From the NCBI RefSeq assembly GCF_030380735.1, contig NZ_JAUDRZ010000001.1:186001-250000 (forward strand): 64,000 nt of DNA. The letters are read 5' to 3'. Origin of the DNA: Rhizobium sp. S152 (lineage in GTDB: Bacteria; Pseudomonadota; Alphaproteobacteria; Rhizobiales; Rhizobiaceae). A program made the position numbers and the translations under genes. A model generated the notes under the pieces. It had not been told where the DNA came from. It saw only the letters and a program-made list of their open reading frames with translations, and did not search any database. This document shows positions 42,901 to 52,832 of this stretch, piece by piece (position 1 is the first letter of the stretch; each line of letters starts with the position of its first letter).

Positions 42901-44679
42901 GACATCTTCATCGACCCCGATCCGGACATGGCGAAGACGCTCGCCGAGCGGCAGCGGCTCTTCAACCTGCCGCGATCCAGTTGGCAGGATTTCGACAAGT
43001 CTATTCTGTCCAAGGGCGCGATGATCATCTCGCGTGCAGCGAAGTCTGTGACGCTGACGCCGGAGGCTGTTGCGGCGATCGGCATCGACAAGTCGGTGGC
43101 CACGCCCTTCGAGATCATCACCGCCATCCTGAAGAGCCCCGTCGATCTTCTCTGGTTCGGCGGTATCGGCACCTACATCAAGGCGCCGTCGGAAACCGAC
43201 GCGGATGTCGGCGACCGTGCCAACGACCCGATCCGTGTCACGGCTGACGATATCCGCGCCAAGGTAATCGGCGAGGGGGCAAACCTCGGCGTCACCCAGA
43301 AAGGCCGCATCGCCTATGCGATGAAAGGCGGGCGCTGCAACTCCGACGCCATCGACAACTCCGCTGGCGTGAACACCTCCGACGTCGAGGTGAACATCAA
43401 GATCGCCCTCGCAGCAGCCATGCAGGATGATCGCCTGACGCGCGCCAAACGTGACCAGCTTCTCTCGTCCATGACCAGCGAAGTCGCGGCACTGGTATTG
43501 CGCAACAACTACCTCCAATCCCTGGCGATCTCGCTGGTAGAGAGGAAAGGCACCGCCAACGGTCTGGAGCTCGCCCGCTTCATGACAGTGCTGGAAGGCG
43601 CCAAGCAGTTGAACCGCAAGGTCGAGACCCTGCCTGACGACACCGTGATGGCCGAACGATATGCGGCCGGCAAGCCGCTGACGCGCCCGGAAATCGGCGT
43701 GCTGCTCTCCTACGCCAAGATCGTTCTCTTCGATCTGCTCGCCGCCAGCGACCTGCCTGACGATCCCTACTTCGCGTCGACGCTGGAGAACTACTTCCCT
43801 GCGAAGATGCGCAAAACGAATGCATCCGACATCACAGAGCACCGCCTCAAGCGCGAGATCGTGGCCACCGTGCTGGCAAACGAAGCGATCAATCGCGGCG
43901 GGCCAGGTTTCGTCGTCAGCATGATGGACGCCACGGCAGCCTCGGCGCCCGAGGTTGTGCGTTCAGCCATCGTCGCTCGTGACGGCTTCGATCTCGCTCG
44001 CCTCTGGGCTGAAGTCGATGCTTTGGACGGCAAGATATCCGGCCAGATGCAAAACCGTCTCTACGAGGAGATCGGCCACATCTTCACGGTTCTGACACGG
44101 CTTTTGCTGAAAACGCAGATGACCAAGGGAAACATAGCCGAAACGGTCGATCGTCTTCAGGCTGCGGTAAAGAAGCTCAAGCCCGTCTTCGCCAGCCAGG
44201 TCGTTCCGGAGCTGGAAGCACGTGAAGGCGAGTACCGCGATGCCGGTGTGCCAGACAAGCTGGCGGCGGAAATCTCCGGCCTGTTGGGATTTGCGCTTGT
44301 GCCTGAAATCATGCAGATCGCCGAACGCACCGGCGAGCCGCTCGTGCGTGCTGCCGAGAGCTATTTCGCCGTTTCCCGCACCTTCAGGATCGGCAGGCTG
44401 CTGGCGGCTGGCGGGCGTATTGTCACCTCCGACCACTACGAGAACCTCGCGCTTGCCCGCAGCATCGACCAGATCGCCGGCGCCCGCCGCGATATCGTCA
44501 TTGCCGCGCTTTCGAACCACGGCAAGGAGAAACTTCCCGTCCAGGCCTGGCACGCCCATGACCGCATCAGGATCAACCGCATCGCCGAGGAATTGACGGG
44601 TCTCAGCGACAGCGGCGACCCCAATCTTGCAAGAATCACGGTCGCCGCCGGGTTGCTGACCGATCTTGCGCGCGACTGA
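39913..44679 (+). CDS. NAD-specific glutamate dehydrogenase, large (180-kDa) type
   Basis: A 1,588-residue enzyme that oxidises glutamate to 2-oxoglutarate and ammonia with NAD. The size and layout match the Bac_GDH class known from Streptomyces, Pseudomonas and Caulobacter: a long N-terminal regulatory half with ACT-like regions, a central catalytic domain, and a C-terminal helical extension. The catalytic region contains [20 protein letters not shown] and [15 protein letters not shown] (about 834), then [14 protein letters not shown], and [13 protein letters not shown] for NAD binding. GAGGGAG precedes the ATG. The enzyme is mainly catabolic. It is followed by a transporter gene 38 nt away. 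Confidence 0.96.
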   Translation: [1588 protein letters not shown]

Positions 44680-44717
44680 ACGAGGTGAGACAGTCCGCCC
44701 CAAATGAGGAGCGGCAT

Positions 44718-46103
44718 GTGAACCGCATCGACTGGACGGGAACGCAGCCTGAAAAGGCGTCACGGCAGGGCATCTGGGGATGGATGTTCTTCGATTGGGC
44801 CGCTCAGCCCTTCTTCACTGTCGTGACGACCTTCATCTTCGGTCCCTACTTCGTGTCGCGGCTGACGACGGATTCCGTCCACGCGCAGGCGATGTGGAGC
44901 AACATGGCGACGATCTCCTCGATCATCATCGCCGTCCTCTCGCCGATCCTCGGATCGATCGCCGATCAATCCGGCGCGCGAAAACCCTGGATCGGCTTTT
45001 TCGCTGTCATCAAGATTGCAAGCCTCTTCGGCCTCTGGTTCGCCGCTCCCGGCTCACCGCTGATCTATCCAATGGTCTTCATGATTCTCGCGTCGATCGC
45101 TGCGGAGTTCTCGATCGTCTTCAACGATTCCATGATGCCGCATCTCGTCAGCAAGGACGAGGTCGGCAAGCTATCGAATACCGCCTGGGGCCTGGGTTAT
45201 CTCGGCGGCATGGTCGTTCTCATAGCCGTGGTCGCGCTCCTTGCCGGTAACCTCGAAGATGGCAAGACGATCCTTGGCTTCGAGCCGCTCTTCGGTCTGG
45301 ACCCGCATACCGGCGAAGACGCCCGTATCACCGGCCCTATCTCTGCTGTCTGGTATCTGATCTTCATTATGCCGATGTTTCTCTTCACGCCCGACATCAA
45401 GCGAGGTTTACCCTTCGCCGCAGCGGTGCGCTCCGGGCTGGCAGAGGTGAGGGGCACGCTCGGCGAGCTGAAGCACCGCCGGGGCATTCTCCGTTTCCTC
45501 ATTGCCCGCATGGTCTACCAGGACGGTGTAAACGGCCTTCTGATCCTCGGGGGCGCCTTCGCCGCCGGCATGTTCGGCTGGGCGACCATCGAAATCGGCA
45601 TCTACGGGATCATCCTGAACGTCGTGGCGATCTTCGGCTGCATCGTCGCCGGTCGCATCGACAAGCGTGTCGGCTCGAAAGCAACGATTATCGTCAGCTT
45701 GGTACTGCTGCTGGCCGCGACTGCCGGTATCGTCTCGACTGGCCCGGGTTACACATTCTTCGGCCTGGTGAACCTTCCGAGCACCGATAGCGGCGGCCTC
45801 TTCGGCACCGCGGCGGAGAAGGCCTATATCGGCTATGGTTTGCTGATAGGCTTGGCGTTCGGGCCGGTGCAGGCATCGTCCAGATCCTATCTGGCGCGCA
45901 GCGTCAGCCTCAGCGAGGCCGGCCGCTATTTCGGCGTCTACGCTCTATCAGGCCGCGCCACCAGCTTCATGGCGACGCTGTCGTTCTCGCTCATCACCTA
46001 CGCGAGCGGCTCGGCCCGGCTTGGAATGGCAACGCTTGTGGTCTTCCTCGCCGGCGGCCTCGCTCTTCTGATCCCTACGCCTTATCCCGCGGACAAAGCG
46101 TAG
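44718..46103 (+). CDS. MFS transporter, Atg22/UMF1-like
   Basis: A 461-residue protein with about 12 membrane helices. The opening GIWGWMFFDWAAQPFFTVVTTFIFGPYF is characteristic of the UMF1/Atg22 group, which in yeast exports amino acids from the vacuole. The GSIADQSGARKPW loop corresponds to MFS motif A. The GTG at 44718 with AGGAGCGG is preferred over the GTG at 44685, which lacks a ribosome site. Its position just after glutamate dehydrogenase hints at amino acid transport, but the substrate is unproven. Confidence 0.88.
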   Translation: MNRIDWTGTQPEKASRQGIWGWMFFDWAAQPFFTVVTTFIFGPYFVSRLTTDSVHAQAMWSNMATISSIIIAVLSPILGSIADQSGARKPWIGFFAVIKIASLFGLWFAAPGSPLIYPMVFMILASIAAEFSIVFNDSMMPHLVSKDEVGKLSNTAWGLGYLGGMVVLIAVVALLAGNLEDGKTILGFEPLFGLDPHTGEDARITGPISAVWYLIFIMPMFLFTPDIKRGLPFAAAVRSGLAEVRGTLGELKHRRGILRFLIARMVYQDGVNGLLILGGAFAAGMFGWATIEIGIYGIILNVVAIFGCIVAGRIDKRVGSKATIIVSLVLLLAATAGIVSTGPGYTFFGLVNLPSTDSGGLFGTAAEKAYIGYGLLIGLAFGPVQASSRSYLARSVSLSEAGRYFGVYALSGRATSFMATLSFSLITYASGSARLGMATLVVFLAGGLALLIPTPYPADKA

Positions 46104-46118
46104 GTGTTTGCGTTCTGG

Positions 46119-47735
46119 CTAGTGGCGGAAGTGGCGCATGCCGGTGAAGACCATGGCGATGTTGTGCTCGTTGGCCGCGTCGATCACTTCCTGGTCGCGC
46201 ATCGAGCCACCCGGCTGGATCACCGACGTGGCGCCGGCAGCGATCATCGATAGAAGTCCGTCCGAGAACGGCAGGAACGCTTCCGAGGCCACCGCGGATC
46301 CATGTGTCAGCGGTGCGGGAAGTCCCAGCGCCTTTGCCGCTTCCTCGGCCTTGAGACCGGCAATGCGGGCAGAATCGATGCGGCTCATCTGACCCGCGCC
46401 AATACCCGCCGTCTGGCCGTTCTTGGCATAGACGACAGCGTTGGACTTGACATGCTTGGCAACCTTGAAGGCAAATTTCATGTCTTCGAGTTCCTGCGCG
46501 GTCGGTGCCCGCTTGGTGACGACCTTCAGTTCCAGGTCCTCGACCATGCCGTTGTCACGGCTCTGCACCAGAAGGCCGCCGGAAACGGTCTTGGCGGTAA
46601 GGCCGGCCGCGCGAGGATCCGGCAGGCCGCCGGCCGCAAGCAGGCGAAGATTGGCCTTGCGCGCGACGATTGCCCGCGCTTCCTCGGTCACATCAGGCGC
46701 GATGATGACTTCGGTGAAGAGCTTGATGATCTCTTCCGCAGTCTCGGCGTCCAGCGTCTGATTGAGCGCGATGATGCCGCCGAAGGCCGAAACGGAATCG
46801 CAGGCGAGTGCCCGCTGATAGGCCTCGAGCAGGCTGGAGCCGGTTGCCACGCCGCAGGGGTTGGCGTGCTTGATGATGGCGCAGGCCGCCGACTTCTCCG
46901 GCAGGAATTCGCCGACGAGCTCGTAGGCGGCATCCGTATCGTTGATGTTGTTGTAGGAGAGCTGCTTGCCCTGCAGCAATTTCGCGGTCGAAACGCCCGG
47001 ACGCTGTTCGCCCGTCACGTAGAACGCTGCCTTCTGGTGCGGGTTTTCGCCGTAGCGCATTTCTTCCTTCAGAACACCTCCGATCACGCGGTGGCGCGGC
47101 GTGTCGATCGACAGCGCTTCCGCAAACCAATTGGAGATCATCGCATCATAGGCGGCCGTGCGGGCATAGGCCTTGGCTGCCATCCGCTGGCGGAAAGCGT
47201 AGCTCGTCTGGCCGCTGTCCTGCGAGAGTTCGGCCAGCAGCTCCGCGTAGTCCGCCGGGTCCGTCATGATCGTGACGTAGGCGTGGTTCTTTGCCGAGGC
47301 GCGGATCATCGCGGGACCACCGATATCGATGTTCTCGACCGTCGTCGGATAATCGCCGCCGGCGGCGCGAACGTCCTCGAAGGGATACAGATTGATGACG
47401 GAGAGATCGATGCCTTCGATGCCATGCGCCTTCATCGCCGCCTGATGCTCGACATCATCGCGAATGGCAAGCAGGCCGCCATGAACCGTCGGATGTAGCG
47501 TCTTGACGCGGCCATCCATGATTTCAGGAAAACCGGTGACGTCGGAAACATCGGTGACCTCGAGGCCGGCAGCCGCGATGGCCTTGTGCGTCCCTCCGGT
47601 GGAAAGCAGACGAACGCCATTCTCGGCCAGCGCGCGGGCGAGCTCGACGATGCCGCTCTTGTCGGACACGGACAGCAACGCGGTCTTGACTTTGACCTTG
47701 TCGGGGGCGGGGATTTTCTTGGAAACAACGGCCAT
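46119..47735 (-). CDS. purH: Bifunctional AICAR transformylase/IMP cyclohydrolase
   Basis: A 538-residue cytoplasmic enzyme that carries out the last two steps of IMP synthesis. The N-terminal cyclohydrolase (MGS-like) domain has [23 protein letters not shown] and DGRVKTLHP. The C-terminal transformylase has [13 protein letters not shown] and the catalytic pair K289-H290 in [10 protein letters not shown]. It ends [24 protein letters not shown]. Length is normal. It is the last gene of a minus-strand run with heparinase, rsmB and htpX, in the order typical of rhizobia. Confidence 0.98.
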   Translation of the reverse strand: MAVVSKKIPAPDKVKVKTALLSVSDKSGIVELARALAENGVRLLSTGGTHKAIAAAGLEVTDVSDVTGFPEIMDGRVKTLHPTVHGGLLAIRDDVEHQAAMKAHGIEGIDLSVINLYPFEDVRAAGGDYPTTVENIDIGGPAMIRASAKNHAYVTIMTDPADYAELLAELSQDSGQTSYAFRQRMAAKAYARTAAYDAMISNWFAEALSIDTPRHRVIGGVLKEEMRYGENPHQKAAFYVTGEQRPGVSTAKLLQGKQLSYNNINDTDAAYELVGEFLPEKSAACAIIKHANPCGVATGSSLLEAYQRALACDSVSAFGGIIALNQTLDAETAEEIIKLFTEVIIAPDVTEEARAIVARKANLRLLAAGGLPDPRAAGLTAKTVSGGLLVQSRDNGMVEDLELKVVTKRAPTAQELEDMKFAFKVAKHVKSNAVVYAKNGQTAGIGAGQMSRIDSARIAGLKAEEAAKALGLPAPLTHGSAVASEAFLPFSDGLLSMIAAGATSVIQPGGSMRDQEVIDAANEHNIAMVFTGMRHFRH

Positions 47736-47841
47736 CTGGCTTCTCCGTTCGGGCTTCGGGAGATGTCCGGCGATCTTCGCGCGGACGATGGCTGGGCGTT
47801 AGCACAGCTTTGCGCCCGCGCAAACAGGCACGAGCCCTTCT

Positions 47842-49512
47842 CTAGCTCTTGCGGGACAAAAACCAGCGTATTTCCGGGCGATCCCGGTAGGAGAGCGCAA
47901 TCTCGATCTGGTCGGACCCGCAGATACCCGACGCATCGGCGAAGAACACGTCTTCGGAAATCAGCACGTCGTTGCCCGGCGCCGAGAACAGCCAGCTTTC
48001 GCCATCAGGCGCTGTCATCATGATGGATTCCCGATCCATCTGCTTCAGGTTGATGGCCGGATGCACGTGGAAACGTGCGACCGCCCGCACGTCGCCTTCC
48101 ACCTCTTCGCCCTCAGCCGCAAGTAGCCGGTCGCAGCCCGTAACGATCAGGCCCGTGGCGTTGAGCGTGAGTTCACGCTGATGCAGCACGCCGAACGGCT
48201 TCGCATAGCCGTCGTGGCTCGCCTTGATCACGTCGCGCCCGTCATCGGCCACGTCGCGCTCGACCACCACGTTCGTCACCGGCTCGGAGATAATGTTCGA
48301 CACGAATTCCGATGCTGCGAAGCGCGAGGACGAGGTGTCGTCCACCGTCACGGTGGAATGGGCAGCGGTGGTGCGAGCTGCCTGGATATAGCGGCGACCG
48401 GAAAACTTCGGCGAACCGGCATTGACGATGAAGCGGTAACGCCCGGAGGACATTTCGAACGACAGGCAGCCCGCATGGGCGGTGCGGGACAACCGCCCCG
48501 TCGGCGGAAGGCCGGTATCGGCGATAACGACCGTCTTGCCGGCGGCAAGCCGCTGGTAGCGCGAATAAGGCATCGCCTTGAACGGCTCGCCTGCCGTTTC
48601 GTCATAGCGCAGCAAGGAAACGAGCTCATTGGCAAGCGTCGATGTTGCCCCGTTGAAGAGCGCGAGGTCCCCGTCTTGGTGGCGGAAAAAACGAAGAGCC
48701 GGATACATGCGATCGATGCCGGAGATCAGCTTCTGCGGCAGATCATGGCCGAGATTGACGTATGTCTGGCGAAGCGGCAGCAAATCGAGCAGCAGCTCCA
48801 GCCCCACACGCGGATTGCGGGAGATATGACCGCCATCGGGAAGAATCTGGCTATCGAACTCGCGATCCAGCGCTTCCGCTGCCTTTCGCAGCGTGCTCGC
48901 CCGCGCCGGCATTGCGATCGAAGCCATGGCGAGCGCGATGCGCAGACGGAAGCGAACCTCGCCGGGCGGTGCATAGGGAGCCATGCGGCGCAGGTAACGC
49001 ACCTGGATGGCCAGCGAGCGCATGAAGCGGCGATAGAAGGTGCGGTCGGCATTGTGCAGGACCACGGGCGAATGGGAGAGCCAGGCGATGACACGCTGCG
49101 CGGTCACGTCGATCTCCCAGGCAATGCCTTCTATCCGCCCGCCATGCAGCGAGAGCCAGCCGTTTACGATCGAGCGCGCGACATTTGAATGAAGCTCGCT
49201 CTTTCGCGTCCGCATGTGACGCAGCCAGCCGAAGCCGTGCAGACGCAGTGCGAAGGCGCGCGAGGGTAGGCTGAAATTGAACGGAGATTTGCCGCCTGTC
49301 TCAAGCAGACGCCCAGCGAGCGGAAAGCGGCCGTTGATGATCTCCTCGGCCACATGCGCATCGACTGCCCTGAGATCAGTGGGCGCGACTATCAATCGCT
49401 CGGGAGCATGAACGGCGTGGCGGAACATCCGCAGACGCAGGACCGCAACGCGGCACGCGGTGCGCCGCCAGGCCTCGCCCATGTAAAGACTCGAGAACCG
49501 CCCGGACCACAT
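47842..49512 (-). CDS. Heparinase II/III family protein
   Basis: A 556-residue protein. The N-terminal all-helical toroid domain includes WLSHSPVVLHNADRTFYRRFMRSLAIQVRYL. The C-terminal beta-sandwich has AGCLSFEMSSG and AHSTVTVDDTSSSRF, the histidine-containing Hepar_II_III segment. The family degrades uronic-acid polysaccharides in secreted members. Alphaproteobacterial members next to rsmB/purH lack a signal peptide and have no known substrate. A second ATG at 49482 is an equally possible start; neither has a good ribosome site. Confidence 0.88.
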   Translation of the reverse strand: MWSGRFSSLYMGEAWRRTACRVAVLRLRMFRHAVHAPERLIVAPTDLRAVDAHVAEEIINGRFPLAGRLLETGGKSPFNFSLPSRAFALRLHGFGWLRHMRTRKSELHSNVARSIVNGWLSLHGGRIEGIAWEIDVTAQRVIAWLSHSPVVLHNADRTFYRRFMRSLAIQVRYLRRMAPYAPPGEVRFRLRIALAMASIAMPARASTLRKAAEALDREFDSQILPDGGHISRNPRVGLELLLDLLPLRQTYVNLGHDLPQKLISGIDRMYPALRFFRHQDGDLALFNGATSTLANELVSLLRYDETAGEPFKAMPYSRYQRLAAGKTVVIADTGLPPTGRLSRTAHAGCLSFEMSSGRYRFIVNAGSPKFSGRRYIQAARTTAAHSTVTVDDTSSSRFAASEFVSNIISEPVTNVVVERDVADDGRDVIKASHDGYAKPFGVLHQRELTLNATGLIVTGCDRLLAAEGEEVEGDVRAVARFHVHPAINLKQMDRESIMMTAPDGESWLFSAPGNDVLISEDVFFADASGICGSDQIEIALSYRDRPEIRWFLSRKS

Positions 49513-49622
49513 GTCTATTGTCTATTGACCCACGTCGTTAAGAATAGATGAATAAATCCGGAATCGGCAGGAATCGTCATCTCGTTTTATGACAGAATCG
49601 CAATATGCCAGTTGCCCCGCTA

Positions 49623-51002
49623 TCAGGCAACATGGCGAAGGATGGCGGCATAGAAGCCGTCCAACCCCGATGCGAATCCGGCTGGAACATGAAGCATATC
49701 GGGCGTAGTACGGAACTCGCCCAGTTCCGTGATCGCCATTTCCAGCCCGGGCCAACGGCTGGGCTCGATCGCAACTCGCTCGACATCGGACGTGTCAGCG
49801 AGAATGCGCGCGATCACCGCTTCGCCTTCGGATGGATCGAGAGAGCAGTTGGAGAAGACGATATGACCATCCGGCTTCAATAGCGTCAGCGCATGGCGCA
49901 GCAGTCGCTCCTGCAGGCCGGCCAGCTTTTCGATCTCCTCCGGTCCCTTGGTCCAAAGCACATCGGGATGCCGGCGGGTGGTACCGGTCGACGAGCAGGG
50001 GGCATCGAGCAGAATCGCGTCGAACAACTCCACCGGCTCGTATTTCGTCAGATCGGTCGCGATGGTTTCGGCCGAAAGCCCCAACCGCTCGAGATTGGAA
50101 CGAAGCCGCTTGATCCGGTTCGCCGATTGCTCCACGGCGGTGACCGTGCCGCCCGCAAGAATGAGCTGGGCCGTCTTGCCCCCGGGCGCCGCACAGAGAT
50201 CGGCCACGCGCTTGCCGGTAAGGTCGCCGAACAGCTGCGCCGGAATGCTCGCGGCCGCGTCCTGTACCCACCAGGCGCCATCGTCAAAGCCCTCGAGCGA
50301 CGGAATGCTACCTTCGAACGCCGCAAGGCGCACACCGCCGGTCGGCAGAACAATTCCGTTAAGACGCTCAGCCCATCCCTTGGGATCTGATTTGACGGTC
50401 AGATCGATTGCGGCCGGCTGCAGCTGCGATCCCGCGATCGCGGTCGCCGCATCCTTGCCGTAGGCCGTTTCCAGCCGCTCGAAGAACCAGGTTGGCATCG
50501 GCGAGATCGTTGCGATTGACGCGAGGATCTCTTGCTTCTCACGGCCCATGCGTCGCAGGACTGCGTTGACAAGCTTGGCGAAGCGCCTGCTTCTCGGGTC
50601 GTTGTTTGCCTGTTCGACGGCAAGGTCGACGGCCGCATGATCGGGAACGTCGAGATAAAGTATCTGCGCTGCAGCGACGGTCAGCACATAATGCAGGGCG
50701 CGCGCGCCTTCCGGCAGCGGTGAATCGAGCAGCGAGGATACTGCCGCCTCGATGCGCGGCAGGTGCCTAAGCGTCGTATTGAGGATGGCGCGCACCAGCG
50801 CCCGGTCACCATCGTTAAGTGCCTTGTAGGCAGGGTTACCGTGTTCATTGTCCAACGCACCGTCCAATGGCAGCTTGCGCTCGACCACAGCCGCCAGGAT
50901 CTTCGATGCCGCGGCCCGCACCTGAAGGCCGGGCTTTGCCGGACGGCTACCCGCGGGTTTCTGCTGGCGGAAGGGCTTCTTGCCGTCTGAACTCAAGACC
51001 AT
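49623..51002 (-). CDS. rsmB: 16S rRNA (cytosine-C5) methyltransferase, RsmB/Sun family
   Basis: A 459-residue RNA methyltransferase that would methylate C967 of 16S rRNA by E. coli numbering. The N-terminal third resembles the RNA-binding protein NusB ([48 protein letters not shown]). The C-terminal part has the SAM site [15 protein letters not shown] and the two conserved cysteines, C336 in DAPCSSTG and C386 in FSNCSL. It overlaps the htpX gene by 10 nt. Confidence 0.94.
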   Translation of the reverse strand: MVLSSDGKKPFRQQKPAGSRPAKPGLQVRAAASKILAAVVERKLPLDGALDNEHGNPAYKALNDGDRALVRAILNTTLRHLPRIEAAVSSLLDSPLPEGARALHYVLTVAAAQILYLDVPDHAAVDLAVEQANNDPRSRRFAKLVNAVLRRMGREKQEILASIATISPMPTWFFERLETAYGKDAATAIAGSQLQPAAIDLTVKSDPKGWAERLNGIVLPTGGVRLAAFEGSIPSLEGFDDGAWWVQDAAASIPAQLFGDLTGKRVADLCAAPGGKTAQLILAGGTVTAVEQSANRIKRLRSNLERLGLSAETIATDLTKYEPVELFDAILLDAPCSSTGTTRRHPDVLWTKGPEEIEKLAGLQERLLRHALTLLKPDGHIVFSNCSLDPSEGEAVIARILADTSDVERVAIEPSRWPGLEMAITELGEFRTTPDMLHVPAGFASGLDGFYAAILRHVA

Positions 51003-51955
51003 GGACCTTTTGGTGGTTGCGAATCATCGCGACCGAGGCCCGCATTGGGAACCGAGCGCGATTTGCGCGTCGGATTAGCAGCGCGGGGCGCCTGCGTCGA
51101 GCCATTCATCCCGCTGCGCGCCATTTCCTCCAGCGCCGCAATCCGGTTCTCGGTGTTCGGATGCGTCGAAAACAGATTGTCCATGCCGGCGCCCGTGAGC
51201 GGATTGATGATGAACATATGGGCGGTCGCCGGGTTTCGTTCGGCATCGTAGTTCGGCACGTGCGCCGCGCCGCGGGCAATCTTGTCGAGGGCCGAAGCAA
51301 GCCAAAGTGGATTGCCGCAGATTTCGGCGCCGCGACGGTCCGCCGAATATTCTCGCGTACGGCTGATAGCCATCTGCACGATCATGGCCGCCATCGGCGC
51401 CACGATCATCGCCAACAGCACGCCGACGAAACCAAGGGGATTGCTGTTGTTTTCCCGGTTGCCGCCAAAGAAGAACGCGAAATTGCCCAGCATGGATATC
51501 GCGCCGGCAAGCGTTGCCGTCAGCGTCATCGTCAGCGTGTCGCGATTTTGGACGTGCGCGAGTTCATGCGCCATGACCCCGGCAACCTCCTCAGGCGAGA
51601 GCGCGCTGAGCAGACCTGTTGATGCTGCCACCGCCGCGTTTTCGGGATTGCGACCCGTCGCGAACGCGTTCGGCTGCGGGCTATCGTAGAGATAGACCTT
51701 CGGCATCGGCAGCCCGGCATTGCGCGCCAGATCCCGGATGATGGTGAAGAACTCCGGCGCATTGCGCTCGTCGATCTCCTGGGCGCGGTAGGCCGACAGC
51801 ACCATCCGGTCGGAATTCCAATAAGAGAAGAAGTTCATGCCGGCGGCGATCAGCAGCGCGATCATCATGCCGCCGCGTCCGCCGATCAGGAATCCGACGA
51901 CCATGAAAAGTGCTGTCATGAAGGCGAGCAACATGGCGGTACGTACAAGGTTCAT
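50993..51955 (-). CDS. htpX: Membrane zinc metalloprotease HtpX
   Basis: A 320-residue inner-membrane M48B protease that degrades misfolded membrane proteins. Two N-terminal helices ([22 protein letters not shown] and the next) precede the zinc motif HELAH (H130, E131, H134), with further helices behind it and the downstream glutamate region [15 protein letters not shown]. The ATG at 51955, with GGAG seven nt upstream, gives the usual N-terminus; an ATG at 51967 would add four residues. The C-terminal tail is longer and polar. Likely responsive to envelope stress, as in relatives. Confidence 0.95.
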   Translation of the reverse strand: MNLVRTAMLLAFMTALFMVVGFLIGGRGGMMIALLIAAGMNFFSYWNSDRMVLSAYRAQEIDERNAPEFFTIIRDLARNAGLPMPKVYLYDSPQPNAFATGRNPENAAVAASTGLLSALSPEEVAGVMAHELAHVQNRDTLTMTLTATLAGAISMLGNFAFFFGGNRENNSNPLGFVGVLLAMIVAPMAAMIVQMAISRTREYSADRRGAEICGNPLWLASALDKIARGAAHVPNYDAERNPATAHMFIINPLTGAGMDNLFSTHPNTENRIAALEEMARSGMNGSTQAPRAANPTRKSRSVPNAGLGRDDSQPPKGPWS

Positions 51956-52076
51956 CGGGGTCTCCATATCCTTTCATTCCGTCGCGCAGGGTCAAAGGGT
52001 TTCAATACGGGCGGCGACGCACTATGATCTGGTTATTCACCAGCCATTTTCAATGTTTCCCAGCTGGACATGCGTG

Positions 52077-52301
52077 ATGCAAGCAGCCGATAACGACAAT
52101 ATCGAAACCACAGTTACTGAAGGCGAGGAAGCGCCGCGCAAGATGCTGTCTCCTGCAGCCAAGCGCGCCCTCGCCGAAGCCGAGGAGCGTCGCCGCGCGG
52201 AACAGCCCGTCGATCGGCCGACCGAGATCGGCGGACGAGGGGGGGCCGACCCCGCCCGCTTTGGCGATTGGGAAATCAACGGACGCGCGATTGATTTCTA
52301 A
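52077..52301 (+). CDS. DUF1674 protein (succinate dehydrogenase assembly factor 4-like)
   Basis: A 74-residue protein. The N-terminal half is charged and helical (LSPAAKRALAEAEERRRAE). The C-terminal EIGGRGGADPARFGDWEINGRAIDF is the DUF1674/SDHAF4 signature. In mitochondria SDHAF4 helps assemble the flavoprotein subunit of succinate dehydrogenase; alphaproteobacterial members are its relatives. An ATG at 52077 is chosen; ATG at 52053 is possible. Divergent from htpX. Confidence 0.85.
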   Translation: MQAADNDNIETTVTEGEEAPRKMLSPAAKRALAEAEERRRAEQPVDRPTEIGGRGGADPARFGDWEINGRAIDF

Positions 52302-52349
52302 GTAAATATTCCTATTGACTTTGCATCGGGATCGGAATTTATTCCTCTT

Positions 52350-52829
52350 ATGTCAAAGTTGTTCGCCTTTATCTGGTTCGCCTTCGTCGCGCTTCCCGCA
52401 AGCGGCGACGCTCGCGATCAGATTGACGGCCCGGTGCTTGCGGAAATTCTCAGAGTGATCGACGGAGACACGCTGCTGGTCGAGGCGCGTCCATGGCCAC
52501 AGCAGACGATGGAAGTCTATGTCCGCCTCCGCGGCATCGACGCCCCTGAAATGCACTCCCGCTGCGCAGATACCAGACGCGCCGCTCTGGATGCGCGGGA
52601 AGCCCTGGTGTCTCTGACGGAAAGCTCGCCCGAGATAAGGCTTACACAAATCTCTGGAGACAAGTATTTCGGACGCATCCTTGCGGACGTGACCCTGTCG
52701 GATGGAAAGAATCCGGCTCAGGACCTGCTCGAGCTAGGAATGGTCAGTTCGTACGACGGCGGCCGCAAGCCGAAGTTGTCCTGCCCAAGCGGGAGTAATG
52801 CCGCCCCGAACGAACAGGGCGGCATGTAA
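52350..52829 (+). CDS. Thermonuclease (SNase-like) family protein
   Basis: A 159-residue probable exported nuclease. A signal peptide of about 20 residues (MSKLFAFIWFAFVALPASG) is followed by the SNase fold: ILRVIDGDTLLVEA, VRLRGIDAPEM with the calcium-binding aspartates and an arginine, and KYFGRILADVTLSDG with the second arginine. The glutamate expected after the arginine is less clear in RCADTRRAALDARE. It ends 3 nt from the convergent acsA gene. Substrate specificity is unknown. Confidence 0.88.
   Translation: MSKLFAFIWFAFVALPASGDARDQIDGPVLAEILRVIDGDTLLVEARPWPQQTMEVYVRLRGIDAPEMHSRCADTRRAALDAREALVSLTESSPEIRLTQISGDKYFGRILADVTLSDGKNPAQDLLELGMVSSYDGGRKPKLSCPSGSNAAPNEQGGM
52799..52824. terminator. 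Hairpin at the convergent ends of nuclease and acsA genes
   Basis: TGCCGCCC/GGGCGGCA (52799-52806 with 52817-52824) forms an 8-bp stem with a 10-nt loop inside the last nuclease codons. There is no T-run, so terminator function is uncertain. Confidence 0.35.
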
Positions 52830-52832
52830 CGT

